64,000 nucleotides of DNA. It comes from Latrodectus hesperus. Lineage: Eukaryota; Arthropoda; Arachnida; Araneae; Theridiidae. Positions within the stretch are counted from its first letter, which is position 1. Every line of letters starts with the position of its first letter. The stretch is from assembly GCA_037975125.1 (NCBI GenBank), contig CM075853.1:72890109-72954108 (forward strand), written 5' to 3'. Shown piece after piece: positions 61,011 through 64,000 of the stretch. The position numbers were made by a program, and so were the translations under genes. The notes beneath the pieces were generated by a model, which had not been told where the DNA came from, ran no database searches, and saw only the letters and a program-made list of their open reading frames with translations.

Positions 61011-61903
61011 CTTATTTTGATAATTATGTAAGCAAATTTAATGATCGCTGTAAAAATGAAAATTTCAAAAGTGGAGTAAGAGAAAACCACGAATTTAAAA
61101 AGTTTCCTAAGAATGAGTGTTTTTATTCTAAAGAAAAGCGTAACACGAATTTTAGTTCTCGTAGTGATAAAAATAGCATTAAATGTTTCAACTGTAATGA
61201 TTATGGGCACATTTCTAAAGACTGTCCAAAAGAAAGAAAATTTTTAATTTGTAGTGAATGTGGTGAGAGTGGACATACCCAACGGCATTGTTCGATAAAC
61301 AAAGATAAAAATAGTTTGATGGTAAATGTTGAAAACCTTACCCCATTAAATGCTTATATGAAGGAAGCAAAAATAAATAATTCTGAGCATTCGATAAATA
61401 GCTTAATAGATACGGGATCGAGCATTTCATTAGTTAAGAATTCGGTTGCAATTAAATTAAAACTGAATATAATTCCGTTAAAGAGAAAATTGTTTGGATT
61501 TGGTTCTACTGTTGCATCTGCTTTCACACTTGGGAAAAGTCAAGTGGAATTAAGAATCGACGACGTCAGAGCAACACTTGAAATATTCGTTGTGAATGAT
61601 GATACTATGTCATATGACCTAATTGTAGGAAGAGACTTTCTAGACAAAACAGAAATCGCTTTCGCACAAATTGGCTCCAAATCGCACATCTGGTATTTGA
61701 ATAGTATTCCATTTTCTGAAGTGGAAGTCGAATCGAAACATCAACAAATAAAACTAAAGATGGAAGAACCTATTATAATAGAAAAAAATAGCATAAATTT
61801 TATTCAGGCGAAAACAGAAAATATGAAAAACGGTCTTGTATTGTTAGAGGGAAAAGAAAAAAATTCGATTCTGCTTTTGAAATTAAAAATGGTAAAACGG
61901 TAA
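60998..61903 (+). pseudogene. Nucleocapsid and protease region
   Basis: A 301-codon frame. It has two CCHC knuckles (CFNCNDYGHISKDC and CSECGESGHTQRHC), then SLIDTGSSISLV with the retropepsin DTG, and DLIVGRDFL, the conserved strand with G-x-D near the protease end. It then loses frame before RT. Confidence 0.85.
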
Positions 61904-62129
61904 TTCCTATTATGAATAATGGTTCCTTTGATATTAAGTTAAAAGAAAATTAGTGTCTGAGTAGGGTAACCGATTTATCGCAGGATTGGAATTTAAATTC
62001 TGAATTTATTCTTTCATTTAATAATCTTTGTAATGCAACTGAAGATACAATATTCACTGTAAATAAGGATAAATGCACGATTAAAATAGACGATATTAAA
62101 TTTGATAAAACTATTCCTTTGATTAGAAA

Positions 62130-63080
62130 TTGGAAATTCTGAAACTAATTAATGATTATAGAGATTGTTTTGCCATGAATATGAGTGAGTTAGGATGTAC
62201 TAGATTGACTAAAATGGAAATTAATGAAGTTCCAGGAAGCAAACCAGTTTATTTACGTCCCTATAAAACAAATGCAACTGAGAGAAACACTATTAAAAAT
62301 ATTGTTAAGGAATGGAAAGAAAATAAAATAGTTTCCGAAACAAGATCACCTTATGCGAGTCCAGTATTGTTAGTTCGAAAAAAAACTGGTGAGGATAGAC
62401 TTGTTGTAGATTACAGAAAATTAAATAATCAGACAATTAAAGATAAATTCCCTTTACCCAGAATTGATGATTTATTAGAATGTCTTGGTGAATGTAATAT
62501 TTTCACGACATTAGATTTAGCTCATGGTTATCTCCATTAACGGAGGAAGCTAAGTTAAAAACTGCTTTTATTACCCCAGATGAAACAGATCAGTTTGAAC
62601 GTATGATTTTTGGTTTGGCAAATGCACCTTCAGAAATTCAGAGATTAATGTATAAAGTATTAGGTTCATTATTAAATAAGAAAGTTTTGTGTTATTTAGA
62701 TGATATTTTGATACCAGCAAAGAATTGGGCTGATATGATTGAATGAATAAAAAAGGTATTTGACAAACTTAGATCTGCTAATTTGACTTTGAAATTGTCA
62801 AAATGTGAATTCGGTTAAAAGGAAGTAGAATTTTTAGGATTTATTGTTAATAGGGAAGGAATAAAACCAGGAATGAGAAAAATTAGATCAATAAGAGAAT
62901 TTGCAACTCATAAGAATATTCATGATATTCGTAGATTTTTAGGTTTAACTGGTTATTTTTGGAGATTTGTGGAAAAATATGCACAAAAGGCAAAACCTTT
63001 ATCACGACTCTTGCAAAAAGAAGAATCTTTCAAGTGGGAAGAGAAGCAAGAGCAGTCTTTTCGATTATTGATAAAATAGC
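62130..63080 (+). pseudogene. Reverse transcriptase of the right-hand gypsy element
   Basis: Frame 62130-62540 gives the RT N-terminus (SPYASPVLLVRKKTGEDRLV, DYRKLNNQTIKDKFPLPRID, TTLDLAHGY). A frameshift follows near 62540. The rest is readable as FGLANAPSEIQRLMYKVLG, the intact catalytic box YLDDIL near 62696-62710, and FLGLTGYFWRFVEKYA. In-frame stops occur near 62744 and 62816. Confidence 0.85.
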
Positions 63081-63109
63081 CTCACAGAGCAACCTGTGTT
63101 AGCCCATTA

Positions 63110-63500
63110 TAACCCTCAAGCTAAAACGGAAGTACATTGTGATGCAAGCTCTAGTGGTTTAGCAGGCATGCTTTTATAACAAGGACCAGACAATAAATGG
63201 CAGTTGGTTTATTGTGTCAGCAAGAAGACAACTGAAATTGAAAAGAAGTATCATTCAAGCAAGCTCGAATTGATGGGCATTGTGTGGACTCTCGAAAGAT
63301 TAAGGCAGTATTTATTAGGCATAAAATTCAAAATAGTGACAGATTGTCAAGCACTGATGTACATGAATTCAAAGATAACAAACAATCCTCAGATTGCAAG
63401 ATGGTGTAATTTAATTCAAGAATTCGATTTTGAAATAGAGCATAGACCTGGAGAAAAAATGGTTCACGTAGACGCAATGAGCAGAGCTCCAGTTTGAGAA
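63110..63500 (+). pseudogene. RNase H of the right-hand gypsy element
   Basis: HCDASSSGLAGML near 63135 gives the first RNase H aspartate. The frame 63204-63497 follows with YHSSKLELMGIVWTLERLRQ, IVTDCQALMYMNSK and RPGEKMVHVDAMSRAPV. A stop after 63177 and one at 63495 break it. Confidence 0.8.
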
Positions 63501-64000
63501 TCAGAAGATACACTGACATCCCTCATCGAAAATAAATTAGAAGTTTGTTTGACCTTGAGTGAAGATGAACAAATATTGATGATACAGCAGGCTGATCCAG
63601 AAATACGAAAATTAATAGAAATATTCAGAAAAAAAGATCAGGATAGAACAAAAGAAGAAAAACAGCTTATAAGAAATTACGTGTTTAAGAGAAACAGATT
63701 ATTTCGATGCATAAGTGAAAATGGAAAAGAAAAATTTCTCTATGTTATTCCAAAGAATATGAGAAAAAGTACAGTAATCAAATTCCATGATCGTATGGGA
63801 CATTTTTATGTTGATAGAACTGTTAATAAGATAAAAGAATTGTATTGGTTTCCTTATATGAAACGTTATGTACGAAGGCACATTTCAAAATGTTTTGAAT
63901 GTTTGATGAACAAAACGCTGTCAGGAAAACAGCCTTGCTTATTAAATCCAATTAAAACAGGTCGTAAACCTTTTTTAATTATACATATGGATCATTTAGG
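63500..64000 (+). pseudogene. Integrase N-terminal part, cut by the window edge
   Basis: Contains HDRMGHFYVDRTVNKIKELY and CFECL, giving the H-x-H...C-x-x-C zinc domain, then FLIIHMDHLG with the first catalytic Asp at the very end. One frame remains readable over most of this stretch. Confidence 0.8.

Larger units (their letters stand above)
60497..64000 (+). mobile_element. Decayed Ty3/gypsy retrotransposon, standard domain order, running off the right edge
   Basis: Gag, two CCHC knuckles, retropepsin, RT, RNase H and the start of integrase follow each other on the plus strand. Each junction has stops or frameshifts, so it is inactive. The order PR-RT-RH-IN contrasts with the element at 26725-30674, although the Gag wording of both is related. 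Confidence 0.88.

Overview
The window looks like nuclear DNA of an arthropod, most likely a chelicerate such as a spider. That is an inference from AT-rich sequence, small phase-conserved coding exons in long repeat-filled introns, two animal housekeeping genes, and arthropod-type gypsy, jockey, Tigger, hAT and tRNA-SINE remnants. There is no bacterial or organellar signal and no CRISPR array.

Two host genes are arranged head to head. On the minus strand, 12 coding exons between 22631 and 258 encode the first 539 residues of MCM6, a subunit of the MCM2-7 replicative helicase; its 3' exons lie beyond the left edge. On the plus strand, 8 exons between 23209 and 37752 encode a complete 245-residue ANP32-family protein (leucine-rich repeats, acidic tail, C-terminal basic motif). 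Their start codons are 577 bp apart. This shared segment carries a TTTCCCGC E2F-type site, fitting S-phase control of MCM6.

The introns hold most of the notable mobile DNA. The 8.1-kb MCM6 intron 3 contains a very young, apparently complete gypsy retrotransposon (11044-17280) with near-identical 605/607-bp LTRs, primer-binding site, polypurine tract and one uninterrupted gag-pol frame. It lies in the same orientation as MCM6. ANP32 intron 2 contains a decayed gypsy element (26725-30674, minus) whose integrase lies upstream of reverse transcriptase, the unusual order known from Gmr1-type elements. Other intronic items are a solo LTR with target duplication (7905-8182), two Tigger/pogo-like deletion derivatives (719-1495 and 30719-31313), a jockey fragment and a 207-bp foldback repeat.

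From 37.8 to 64 kb the sequence is mostly layered transposon debris: a hAT/FDESL-type pseudogene with a 149-bp tandem duplication, a SINE with 12-bp target duplication, Tc1/mariner fragments, pieces of jockey-type LINEs, two inverted copies of a ~0.55-kb repeat, a SINE with 13-bp target duplication (49133-49419), a hAT-type element with a SINE nested inside (52522-53340), and a decayed standard-order gypsy element running off the right edge (60497-64000). Two minus-strand exons (57368-59030) look like the 3' end of an unidentified host gene.
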